From the NCBI RefSeq assembly GCF_027409185.1, contig NC_084463.1:155298369-155362368 (forward strand): DNA of 64,000 bases, given 5' to 3'. A model generated the notes under the pieces. It made no database searches and had not been told where the DNA came from. It saw nothing but the letters and a program-made list of their open reading frames with translations. Source of the stretch: Cynocephalus volans. Taxonomy: Eukaryota; Chordata; Mammalia; Dermoptera; Cynocephalidae. Made by a program: the position numbers and the translations under genes. Below, piece by piece: positions 41,324 through 51,166 of this stretch (within the stretch, counting starts at the first letter, position 1; each line of letters starts with the position of its first letter).

Positions 41324-41735
41324 CTGTCAGGAAACAAAACATCGTTGACAGGCTGACCAACCATCCCAATTGGTCCTGGACTGAGGGGTTTCCTGGGACG
41401 TGGGAGTTTCAGTGCTGAAAGAGGGACAGATCCAGAAAAACTGGGCTGGTTGGTCATGCTAATTATGATGGGAGAGAAGGATTGCAAGATTTAGCAATCA
41501 TCCTTTCAGCACTAACCACCCAAATATTTCAAGATACCATTCCGATGTTAAGTTACCGTGACCCCTACACTCGGTACCTTATACCTGGGTCATAAAAAAA
41601 CACATGTGGATTTGTAGGTGCATATATATGGACAGTCTTCCACTTTTACATCTTGGTTGCTCTCATCTTTTCTATATTTCTCCAAACTTTCAGCCATGTT
41701 GGGCAAAGGAATTGATAAAACCCAGGATAATACAC

Positions 41736-41760
41736 CAAAAAAAAAAAAAAAAAAAAAAGT
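41736..41760. repeat. Poly(A) tract in TCN1 intron 4
   Basis: About 20 A. A second A-rich tract of similar length is at 42533-42558. Both could be tails of small retroposons, but no body is recognised to their left. Confidence 0.6.
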
Positions 41761-42649
41761 ATGTCTTGGTAAGGCTCTGAAGGGTGCCATAGAGAATAGC
41801 ACTTAACAGAATTGTTTCCCAACAGACCTCTTTAAGGAAGAGAACGAGGCAAGAGACTGGAAGAAGGGAACATAAGGGCTTCTTTTCTGGCTTGGTATTT
41901 GGTTCCCCATGTCTATCGGTGTGACGCCTTCCTTCTCTCGTAGGAAAAGGAGTATGAGAAATCTCGCATTCCCCTTACTATCCAGAAATACTGAATGGTG
42001 ATTTGCTTTGAACCTCTTGGAGAAAGATGAGCTTGTGTATCTGGATCCACAGGGGCTGAGTACCAGTAATAGCCATCTAGGGGGGACTTCTTTTTGGATG
42101 TTTAAGATAACACAGTGGGAAACTTTTTGTCCTTCTTCATTGTGAATACACACTTTATTGATCAAATTATTGAACCCTGTCACTGGAGAGGTTGTGTTGT
42201 TCAAGTTAACCCATGTATTCAAAGTGTCCCAATAAATTAGAGAAAGAGGGAGTTGTTAAATTAATTCTGCTGCATTTTCTTTCTCTAACACTTATACTTC
42301 CTAGTATATTTTCTGTGAAAATTCCCATGCTCTATCCTCATTTTACAGATGGGAAAACTAATGTCGAGGTCAAGCGTTAACCTCCATTGATTATATAACT
42401 CAAAGAAGAGCTGGGGTAGGAACCAAAACTTTCTATAAGAAAAGACACACATCTAGAAAGAGGCTTAAATGCCATCCATTCTTCTAAAAAAAAAAAAAAT
42501 TCTCTTCTGCGGGAACTAGGACAAAGGGGTTAGAAAAAAAAAAAAAAAAAAAAAAAAGATCCAAGAACTTACTGGTAGAAAAACTCAAAGGGCAAGACCA
42601 GCTAGTGACCATGTTCTCTGTATCAAGGGAATTGGATTTAATGACTCAC

Positions 42650-42805
42650 CTACTGAGAACTGTCCAGCAAGATAATAGTTTTTATTTTCAGGAGCGAACA
42701 GTTCAGCAACTTTGGCAGTTGAGTAATTCCCACTGAACATACACAAAGCCAAAACATCCAGGCTGAGCTGGTAGTAGTCAGTCAGCGGATTGCCATCATG
42801 TGTTT
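42650..42805 (-). pseudogene. TCN1: TCN1 exon 4
   Basis: The acceptor is CTCTGCCAG| and the donor is GTAG|GTGAGT. In its ancestral frame it encodes THDGNPLTDYYQLSLDVLAL through FAPENKNYYLAGQFSV. In the shifted frame from exon 3 it meets TGA after seven codons. Confidence 0.92.
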
Positions 42806-43509
42806 CTGGCAGAGAGAAGAGAATACATGCCTTACTCATGGAAGTGGTGCTGGAGTAATTCATTTTCAATCTATTTTTATTTACTTTATTCCCATCTCTC
42901 TACATGTAAGGAGAGGTAAGTAATAGATGAAGGAGCTCACCTATAGAATCAGCAAACCTGAGAAATTCAAAGGCTCTTAGGGGCCACCAAATTCAACTAA
43001 ACTTTTTCCATTTTATAATCGAAGAGATGAAGCACTAAAGAGATTAAAATACTATTCAGATATTCAGTGGTTACAGAGCTAGGATTAACACAGGCTTCCC
43101 AGCCTCAAGCCTCTTGCACTTTCAAAAGTAATGCACTGAGACTATAAGTAGAAGCATGGGTCAGAGTCCACTCACAGGAAGATGAAATTGGAGGGACTTA
43201 ATGAGTAACAGGATAAATATTGGTTGGGAGTTGAAATAAGAACAATCGGCCTCACTAGAAGCCACCATAGTCAACTTATTTTTCCCAGTGGTAAAGTACT
43301 TGGTCATCTTTAGTTCTTATACTGGTATTAAATGCCTTGGTACTTATGACACAGTGTCCTGTATTGTTCAGCTATTTCTTTCTTTCTTTCTTTACTCTTT
43401 ATTTATTCTATTTATGGAGAGGTTGACTAAGAACAGGCAGTGCTTTTATTGTTGAGCTATTTCTGGTGTAACTAATTATTTGTCTAAAAGCCAAACTCCT
43501 GGAAGACTA

Positions 43510-43515
<6 letters not shown>

Positions 43516-43565
<50 letters not shown>
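43516..43565. repeat. (GT)n microsatellite in TCN1 intron 3
   Basis: It is about 24 GT units followed by ggaaagtg. Confidence 0.97.
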
Positions 43566-43566
<1 letters not shown>

Positions 43567-43574
43567 AAAGTGAA

Positions 43575-44290
43575 GGAAGAATGGTCAGGGCCCCTCAGAT
43601 GTTTAGAATCTTGCTGAGCATTTTATGTAAATAGGCAGGTGCGCCCAGGTGTTCCTTGGTTATTGTCTAATTTAATTGTACATGTGCACCCAGGTGTCCT
43701 GGGTTGTGACTTAAGTCTAAAAGATGAATGGCTCTGAGCCATGGTGCCCCTCACCCCCAGAATGCCCCCAGGGGGCCCACAGGGAGGCCGCTACTGCTGC
43801 AGAAGGCTGCCAGAGCCCCTGTTATGTCCCAAGAAGGCCACTGCTGCCACCACTGCTGCTTCTGCTGCTGCGGCTGCTGCTGAGGACTGAGCTCATATCG
43901 TCTGCCAGTGGCTCCCAGGATCTTTCCCAATTACCTAGCATGGACCTGCGTGAGAAGGGTCTGGTGACCCAGCCTGGCATGTGAGGGGTGCATGACTCAG
44001 TCTGTACAATGGGTTTGAAGGGTCTGAGCCCTAGCCCTGACAATACAAATGGAAACAGTATAACTAAAATAATGAAATGTTTTGGCTGTAGTTGTGAAAT
44101 GCCTAGCCATACAATTAGCGTAGCTATTGCCTCACTCTGACAACTGGCGTAGTCGTGTACCTTTACGGCGTGTCTGCCATCACATGTAAAGTAGTGCCTG
44201 ACATTGGGTCATTGCCCAGTTGAACATATTTATAAAGAATGTTCAAGATGCATGCTGAAAGAGGGATGAAAGGTAATTAGCAAATCCATC
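43575..44290. repeat. Unidentified GC-rich insert in TCN1 intron 3
   Basis: Base composition changes abruptly to GC-rich, with CpGs and a CTG/CTT-rich tract (ctgctgcttctgctgctgcg). It opens with two imperfect repeats of ggtgcgcccaggtgt / gtgcacccaggtgtcc about 50 bases apart. The plus-strand frame at 43724-43984 reads through a leucine run coded by the CTG tract. I suspect a lineage-specific LTR or other mobile element, but recognise no family. Confidence 0.45.
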
Positions 44291-44508
44291 ACCTCATTGT
44301 ACCCCATAAATATGTACAATTATGCATCAATTAAAACTAAAATAAAACTTAGAAAAGAGGGAAGAAAGCAAAGTGACCTGCAAAGATATAGTGAGATGAA
44401 TGGAACGAAGAGGAGAAGGAAAGAGTGGAGGGAAACTTCATGCAGTTCTGAATCAGAACTGGAGGAGAAGACAAGGGAGTTTAGGGTCTCTGAACATTTG
44501 GTTCTTAC

Positions 44509-44648
44509 CCATATTTTTATTTCTGCTTGGAATTTATTTTCTAGACGTCTGACCAGGTGATGATCATCTATAAAGGCTTCATCAGTGTTATTACACGCTC
44601 CCAAAGCCAGTATAATCAAGGCAAGCTGTCCCGAGCTTAAATCTGACT
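44509..44648 (-). pseudogene. TCN1: TCN1 exon 3 with one-base deletion
   Basis: The acceptor is TTTTCAG| and the donor is ATATGG|GTAAGA. It encodes SDLSSGQLALIILALGAC through LENKFQAEI. The exon is 140 nt and ends in phase 0, but exon 4 is open only from phase 1, so one base is missing. The gap is in the A-rich end, AGAAATAAAAATATGG, where the human gene has one more base as far as I recall. Confidence 0.9.
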
Positions 44649-45157
44649 CTGAAAAGGAAAGTATTCAAGTTTAACAAGGTATATGCTTGGGATTTTTTTG
44701 GCCTCCTGTCTTCTTTTCACTTATATCACCTGTCACTTCTTTCTTCTGTTCCACTCTATACTAATATTTTATTGTTCTCTCTTTATCCCAAAGGCAGAGC
44801 CTTTTACAGCAATACTATATAAATGCAAGCTAGACCTTAGTCTTTTCCATGAAACCATGGGATCTTTTAGGAATCATGCAATTCCTATAAAAATGAAAAA
44901 AAGAAGGAAAATAAATAACAAAACCTTGAGATTTTCTCTCTTTGTGGTGCCATCGATTTTTGTGTTCTGCCTTATAGAGTATCAAAACTATCCGGCTTCT
45001 CATAAACCTTAAAATAATATTACAGGATAGGTAAGGGTGGTTCCATTTCCCCTTTAGACTAATTAGAAAACTAAGGCTCAGTATTGGTGTGACTGGCTCA
45101 AGGTTGACCCTGGACTAAAACCCAGTCCAAATCTCTATTGCTCCCTGGTTGCTTCTC

Positions 45158-45358
45158 TACCGTCAGCTTTCTTTCTTTCTTTTTTTTTTTTTTTTAATTT
45201 TTATTCTGTCGATATACATTGTGGCTGATTATTGCTCCCCATCACCAAAACCTCCCTCCCTTCTCCCTCCCCCCCTCCTCCCCAACAATGTCCTTTCTGT
45301 TTGCTTGTCGTATCAACTTCAAGTAATTGTGGTTGTTATATCTTCTCCCCCCCCCCGG

Positions 45359-45397
<39 letters not shown>

Positions 45398-46278
45398 TGT
45401 GTGTGTGTGAATTTATATATTAATTTTTAGCTCCCACCAATAAGTGAGAACATGTGGTATTTCTCTTTCTGTGCCTGACTTGTTTCACTTAATATAATTC
45501 TCTCAAGGTCCATCCATGTTGTTGCAAATGGCAGTATTTCATTCATTTTTATAGCTGAGTAGTATTCCATTGTGTAGATGTACCACATTTTCCGTATCCA
45601 CTCATCCGATGATGGACATTTGGGCTGGTTCCAACTCTTGGCTATTGTTTTTTTTTTTTTTTTTTGCAATTCTATGGCTTTTTTTTTTTTTTCCTCCATA
45701 TTTTTATTTTTTATTTATTTATTTATTTATTTATTTAAATTTTATTTTGTCGATATACATTGTAGCTGATTAATGCTCCCCATCACCAAAACCTCCCTCC
45801 CTTCTCCCTCCCCCCCTCCCCCCCAACAATGTCCTTTCTGTTTGTTTGTTGTATCAACTTCAAATAATTGTGGTTGTTATATCTTCTTCCCCCCCCCCTC
45901 GCGGTTTGTGTGTGTGTGTGTGTATGTGTGTGTGTGAATTTATATATTAATTTTTAGCTCCCTCCAATAAGTGAGAACATGTGGTATTTCTCTTTCTGTG
46001 CCTGACTTGTTTCACTTAATATAATTCTCTCAAGGTCCATCCATGTTGTTGCAAATGGCAGTATTTCATTCGTTTTTATAGCTGAGTAGTATTCCATTGT
46101 GTAGATGTACCACATTTTCCGTATCCACTCATCTGATGATGGGCATTTGGGCTGGTTCCAACTCTTGGCTATTGTAAAGAGTGCTGCGATGAACATTGGG
46201 GAACAGGTGTACCTTCGACTTGATGATTTCCATTCCTCTGGGTATATTCCCAACAGTGGGATTACCGTCAGCTTTCTT
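45158..46278 (-). mobile_element. Young L1 insertion with duplicated 3' end, flanked by 16-bp target-site duplication
   Basis: The direct repeat taccgtcagctttctt at 45158-45173 and 46263-46278 brackets an antisense L1 fragment in TCN1 intron 2. Inside are two almost identical copies of the L1 3' end (about 45190-45650 and 45720-46262), each with ORF2 end, 3' UTR with a C-rich and GT-rich part, and an A-tail (T-rich on plus). The inner copy ends at ttggctattg and abuts a T-run, while the outer copy goes further. The frames at 45427-45699 and 45954-46253 on the minus strand are the two ORF2 ends. Confidence 0.9.
45359..45410. repeat. (GT)n tract inside the L1 3' UTR
   Basis: It is a simple repeat that belongs to the 3' region of this L1 type; the second copy has a shorter equivalent at 45906-45936. 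Confidence 0.85.
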
Positions 46279-46611
46279 AGTTGTGGTCTTTATCTCCATG
46301 TGGTTGTGAACTCAGCTAGCTTATATAACAGCAGCAATGAATAAAAGTCCATATCTTCTTTTACTTTGCCTTCTAACCTCTTGAAGAAAAATGGTTTTTA
46401 GGTCCCAAAGAAGCAAGAGCTAGTCTAGAGTGAGTGGCAGGGGATTGATATTTTGAGGATTTTGAGGCACATTTCTGTCACCTCAAGTTTTATATAGCCA
46501 TGATAGACATAGCAGGAGTACTTTGGACACATAATTTTTAGGATTAGCTGGAGTTAATCTTTCAGATAGTTAGATCTTTTTCTAAATCTTCCAGCGAATA
46601 CAAGCACTCAC

Positions 46612-46785
46612 CTTTCCTTTCCACACTGTATTCGACCTGTTGGATCAGCTGTTGGGTTTGGTTGTGGATCCCAACAAGTCTGAAGGACAATAGGACATTG
46701 GCAGCTTCTTTTCCCCTGGTATATGTTGAATTGATCACTGTGTTCACCAGAGGGCTTAGAAGGAAGTGGTTTTGTTCACTTACTT
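46612..46785 (-). pseudogene. TCN1: TCN1 exon 2
   Basis: The acceptor is GCAACAG| and the donor is AAAG|GTGAGT. It encodes EVSEQNHFLLSPLVNTVINS through LVGIHNQTQQLIQQVEYSVE. It is two or three codons shorter than I remember for the human exon near QTQQ, which keeps the frame. There is no lesion here. Confidence 0.92.
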
Positions 46786-46819
46786 CTGTTGCAAGGGAGG
46801 GAAGAAATAAGAAACACAT

Positions 46820-48205
46820 ACTCAGAAAATATTACAACTAGAAACAGAGGTTTATTAAAACACGTAGCAACAGGTAGGGCACAGATCTAGACCAGTCCAG
46901 TGGCCACTGGCTGTGTTGGTGGAACAATACAAAGGTGGGTCTGGAACACCCACTTTTCTTCACTTTAAACAAAAAAGGCAAGAAGATATGAAAGGAGTGA
47001 TTGTTGAAAGGTCATGGTTTGTTGCAAGCACAATGGGACAATTGTGAGTCACCTCTCTTGAGATTTTGGGGAAGCATGCAGTTCAGAAGAATTTTGGGCA
47101 CCGAAACAGACTTTTTAGATCCTGTTCAACAACTCAAATCCACTTCCTTGACTGCTAAGGACAAAATTAATTATTTTGCACAATGAATTGAACTCCAAAA
47201 CCTCCATATAGATCCCCTATTCTAAGGACCTGTCAAGGGAAATGACAGTCCAGGAAGAAAAATTAGACTTTGCAGATTCTGTGCTTTAGCTAGTATGAAT
47301 ACAAGTCTGTCTTGTATGGTGTTGATCTCTTTTTATTGGCTACAGATCACCAGGAAGATGTAGCCACAGATGGTATCACTTACTCAACTTTGGACTTGTT
47401 TGCAGCTCAAGTCCGGATGAAAGTCTCATGAAAGAGAAATTGTGCACCTGAGGGCTATACCAGACTTCAGGTAATCATTGGATTCAACACCCTCTCTTCA
47501 TTATCCTTCATTTATGGATGAAGCTAAAGAAATCCAGAAACACTGGGTCATTCAACTACTAAGGGGTCAATCTGGACCTGAACCCGGTTTACCTTTCTCT
47601 TACTTTATTATTCTTTAATAAATCTACACAGTTAGTGGAGCCAACACCCAGAAGAAAGAGGATGGGACTTTTACTCATGTCTCATGGGCAAGAGTTGAAG
47701 GGAGGACGATAATGCATCTTGGAATATCTAAACTCAATAATGACAAGAGTAAAGTCCTTATTATTTGAAAGAGATTATTATTTTTGTGTGTGTGTAGTTA
47801 CAAGGGGTTAACCCAAAACTCATGGTTGAACTTCAGAAAACTAGATACATCTCAAAACCAAAAGAAAACTTTCCATGATCTTGAAAAGTTTCTGAGATCA
47901 TAAGCTTTCTGTCATTGGAAATTAATGAGAATAGACAGTATTGGTAGGGATGCTGTTCTAGAGAAAAATCTGAGCATAGGAACAGTGGTTAGGCAAGTCA
48001 ACACAGAATCTATGATCTCTCTTAAAACAACATGCATCGTGGGACTTTCCTTACCATCTCCTGATGTCCTTTGTATCACTCAGAGTCCAACCATGTATGG
48101 AACTGGAATAGGATCTTTTCTCAGGTAGCTCTACACAAAGTCCCCTGGGAATAGCCTTCAGGAGACTTATTGCACTAGAGTAATTTTAGCTCAAAGTGTA
48201 CTCAC
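46820..48205. other. TCN1: TCN1 intron 1
   Basis: No exon or clearly named repeat is seen. The frames at 47001, 47925 and 48196 on the plus strand have no support. A short GT run lies near 47790. Confidence 0.5.
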
Positions 48206-48284
48206 CACAGATCTCGCATAGCTGGCTTGGAATAACAGAAAGCAATAGAAACCCCAGGAGGGGCAGCTGGTGTGATTGTCTCAT
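48206..48284 (-). pseudogene. TCN1: TCN1 exon 1 (signal peptide)
   Basis: It encodes MRQSHQLPLLGFLLLSVIPS and QLCEIC plus one base, with donor TGTG|GTGAGT. It is intact and has the same length (79 nt) and phase as CBLIF exon 1. Confidence 0.93.
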
Positions 48285-48323
48285 CTCTCCACCGGTGTAC
48301 CAGCATGTTGAGGGCTTAGCCGA

Positions 48324-48335
48324 CTATTTATTTGG
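48324..48335 (-). promoter_or_regulatory. TCN1: Possible TATA-like element of TCN1
   Basis: AAATAAATAG is read on the minus strand about 40-50 bases before the TCN1 ATG. It could place transcription very close to the start codon. It is a weak match and there is no other promoter evidence. Confidence 0.3.
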
Positions 48336-48543
48336 TGATGAGCGGAGAGCTCCTCCTTCAGGTTGCCTCGGCCTCTTTCACTCAAGCAAATATTGAGCAA
48401 TATTAGGAGGTGTAGTATTTGTCCACGTAATATGATAAATCAGGAAGAAGACTTGAAAGGTATGGTTAGGGCAAATGAGGAAATAGTTTTCTTTTGTTTC
48501 CTGTCCTAAACCTTCAGGGTTCACACTTATTACTTGCCTTTAG

Positions 48544-48731
48544 CCCAATGTACATGAATTATTTTTCTTTTCTTTTCTTTTTCTTTTTTTTCTTTTTTTT
48601 TTTTTTTTTGTCTTTTTCATGACCGGCCATTCCTATAGAGGATCCGAACCCGCGGAGGGAGCGTCGCTGCGTCCCCAGTGCCGCACTCTCCCGAGTGCGC
48701 CACGGGCTCGGCTCCCAACGTACATGAATTA
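48544..48731 (-). mobile_element. tRNA-derived SINE upstream of TCN1, with target-site duplication
   Basis: The body lies at about 48562-48713 on the minus strand: gtggcgcactcgggagagtg (A-box region), cgcgggttcggatcc (B box), then a short ggaatggccggtcatgaaaaagac tail and a long impure A-tail (T/C-rich on plus). The repeat cccaatgtacatgaatta (48544-48561) returns as cccaacgtacatgaatta (48714-48731), with one mismatch. It is CpG-rich and young. It belongs to the same family as the SINE at 9.7 kb but is monomeric. Confidence 0.88.
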
Positions 48732-49149
48732 GTTGAATGTTTTCAATAATGTTTCTCTCTTTTCTGTTCTGCCTTGTTTATTTTATGTCTCTTGAGAGAT
48801 CAGATTTGATGGGGCAAGTGCATAAAACATATAAAAATAACAGTAGAAGTTATGTCTGAAATTGGAGCAGGCAGGATTGGGAAGCCTGGCAAATGGGAGA
48901 ATCTTTGGCATAGTGGTTTTTGATTTATGATTTTCTCCTAAGATAGAGGCCCCAAGAGTTTACAAGCCCAGGAGAAAAACCAGAGAGACTTAGATTACAT
49001 ATGAATTTCCACCCTGCCAGGACAGTCACTGCAGGCTACATGTGAGAAGTGTTCCCTATCGTTCTTCCAAGAACTGTCAGAGAATACTATCCATCCTGGG
49101 TAAGAACTTCATCACGACTTAATGACACATTATTTGCATTGGACCTCTG

Positions 49150-49600
49150 TGATGGTTAATTTTCTGTGTCAACTTGACTGCAGAAGGTGCCCAGATTAAA
49201 CATTATTTTTGGATGTGTCTGTGAGGGTGTTTCCAGATGAGATTAGCATTTGAACAGGTGGACTCAGTAGATTACCTTCCCCAATGTGGATAGATGTCAT
49301 CCAATCCATGGACAGCCTGAATGGAAGAACAAAAGGTGGAGGAAGGAGGAATTTACCCCTTTTTGCTTTCTGCCACCCTGCTTGAACTGGGATCTCCAGT
49401 CACCTTGAGACTGGAATTTACACCACTGGCTCCCCTGGTTTTCAGACTTTCAGCTCGGACTGAATTACAACACTGACCTTCCTGGGTCTCCAGCTTGCAA
49501 ACAGCAGACTGTGGGACTTCTTATTGCATGAATCAGTTCCTCATAATAAATCTCTCTCTCTTCTAGTCTTTAAATAGTTTAAGTTCTGTAATTTAAATTT
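49150..49600 (+). mobile_element. Solo LTR (ERVL-like)
   Basis: It starts with gtgatggttaattttctgtg and continues ctgtgagggtgtttccagat, aatggaagaacaaaaggtgg, ctgggtctccagcttgcaaa and cataataaatctctctctc, the layout of a known mammalian ERV3/ERVL-type LTR with an AATAAA near its end. No internal region is present. Confidence 0.65.
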
Positions 49601-49857
49601 GTCAATATAGTTTGGTCCCCACCAAGTGTAGGACCAATGGTACTGTTCCTTTTTTGCTGACCCTTATTTCACTCGTGTCCTTTTTTCTATGAATATTTAG
49701 ATGACTTTCCATGATTCATCATTATAATCTCTTCCTTGAATATATCCTCAATTCCCTGGTCTCTCTCTTGCTTTATAATACCTTCTTGGCTCAACCCGGG
49801 TTAGATCTAACTCTGTTGTCTATTCTATGTCTGAACCCACATAGCTTAATGAGGTTG

Positions 49858-50228
49858 CTATAGTCCTATAAATATGTGTTTCCCCAAAATTCATAAGTTG
49901 AAATCTCTGTCCCAAAGATGATGATATTAGGAAGTGAGGCCTTTGGGAGGTGATTAGGTCATGAGGGTGGAGCCCTCATGAATGGGCTAAGTGCTCATTA
50001 GTGTTATAAAACAGGCCCTACTGAGAGCCTTGTCCCTTTTACCATGTGATGACACAGCAAGAAGGTGCCATCTATGAGGAAGCAGGCCCTCACCAAATAC
50101 CAGATATGCTAGCACCTTGATTTCAAACTTTCCAGCCTCCAGAACTGTGAGAAATAAATGTTTTTTATTTATAAGCTACCCAGTTTGTAGTATTTTGCTA
50201 TAACAGCCCAAATGGACTAAAACAGATA
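49858..50228 (+). mobile_element. MaLR (MLT1/MST-type) solo LTR, sense
   Basis: The run accaaaattcataagttgaaa-like start, gaggcctttgggaggtgatt, ggtcatgagggtggagccct, accatgtgatgacacagcaag, ctgtgagaaataaatg and aacagcccaaatggactaaa is characteristic of a MaLR LTR. Confidence 0.8.
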
Positions 50229-50595
50229 CTGAAGAAAAATAACCAATTGTGCTGATTTGGTTTACTAACCTCAATTCACACTTACTAATCACAGGTATAT
50301 CCATAATGCTCTCTGGCAATCAAACTATCATTCCCTACGCAATCAATTTTCCTTTTCTCCTTAATAATGGTACCATATCATGACCTCTTTCCTCAAACTT
50401 CAAATGTCTACTCTCCCACCCTCATTCTCAGCTGATGACCTTGCTTTCTATTTTTATGAGATGATTGAAAAAATAAAAAGATATTTCTATAAGATCTCAT
50501 CACCTCCATATGGAAATCTGTGTCCACATGCTCTGCCTCATCTCCTATTATACACAGGGTTTGTCCTTTCTTGACCTCTATTTTATTTTCATTGT

Positions 50596-50975
50596 GTATT
50601 AGTTTACTAGGGCCATCATAACAAAGACTCACAGATTGGGTACCTTAAACAAGAGAAATTTATTTTCTCACAATTTCTGGAGGCTAGAAATTCCAGAACA
50701 AGATGGTTGGTTTCTTTTAAGATCTCTCTCCTCAGCTTGCAGATAGATTTTTCTCCCTGTGCCTTCACATGGTCTTTCCTCTTTGAGTGTCTGTGTCCTA
50801 ATTTCCTCTTCATATAAGGACACCAGTCATTTTGCACTAGGGCCCATCCTAACGGCCTCATTTTAACTTAATTACTTCTTTGAAGACCATATCTCCAAAT
50901 ACAGTCATATTCTGAGCTACTGGAACTTTGAACATATGAATTTCAGGGGGGACACAATTCAGTCCATAACACATT
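50596..50975 (-). mobile_element. MaLR (MLT1-type) solo LTR, antisense
   Basis: It reads tgtattagtttactagggcc, gagaaatttattttctcaca, ctcttcatataaggacacc, cggcctcattttaacttaat and gggggacacaattcagtcca, an antisense MLT1-type LTR related to the one at 13.5 kb. Confidence 0.85.
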
Positions 50976-51090
50976 GCCTCCAGAATATTTTACCTTTTGT
51001 CTTTTGAGATTCATTGAGTTTTCTGAATCGGTGTGTTGATCATCAGTTTGGGGAAATTCTCAGCCATTATCTCTTCAATTATTTCAAAAA

Positions 51091-51095
<5 letters not shown>

Positions 51096-51164
<69 letters not shown>
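51096..51164. repeat. (GT)n microsatellite
   Basis: It is about 34 GT units at the edge of the following L1. Confidence 0.97.

Positions 51165-51166
<2 letters not shown>

Larger units (their letters stand above)
35226..48284 (-). pseudogene. TCN1: Transcobalamin I (haptocorrin) - all 9 exons present but reading frame broken
   Basis: Haptocorrin is the cobalamin binder of saliva, milk, granulocytes and plasma. The exons are 48206-48284, 46612-46785, 44509-44648, 42650-42805, 41133-41323, 38774-38960, 36736-36919, 35460-35578 and 35226-35287, all with GT-AG ends. They sum to 1292 nt, which is not a multiple of 3. Exon 3 lacks one base near its donor. Reading on, exon 4 hits TGA at 42782-42784, giving about 138 residues. 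Exon 8 independently has an in-frame TAA at 35557-35559, removing 53 codons. The Asp at the exon 4/5 junction has become Gly, and two exon 8 cysteines are gone. The signal peptide, glycosylation-like NxS/T sites and the C-terminus VRWSKY remain, so decay is recent. Identity is from strong similarity to human haptocorrin and from position. A doubly erroneous assembly is the alternative but is less likely. Confidence 0.9.

Noticed and set aside
43724-43984. 86-codon frame with a leucine run in TCN1 intron 3
   Set aside because: The leucines come from a CTG/CTT-rich tract in a probable repeat. It is not part of TCN1 and has no gene structure.
45427-46253. Two similar minus-strand frames of 90 and 99 codons
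   Set aside because: They are the duplicated end of L1 ORF2 within one insertion.
35226-48284. TCN1 as a functional gene with assembly errors
   Set aside because: Two independent disabling changes plus loss of conserved Asp and Cys residues make error alone unlikely, though the exon 3 deletion in an A-run still needs read support.
48562-48713. Possible tRNA gene (A and B box present)
   Set aside because: It has an A-tail and target-site duplications and cannot form a full cloverleaf; it is a tRNA-derived SINE. The same is true at 9635-9806.
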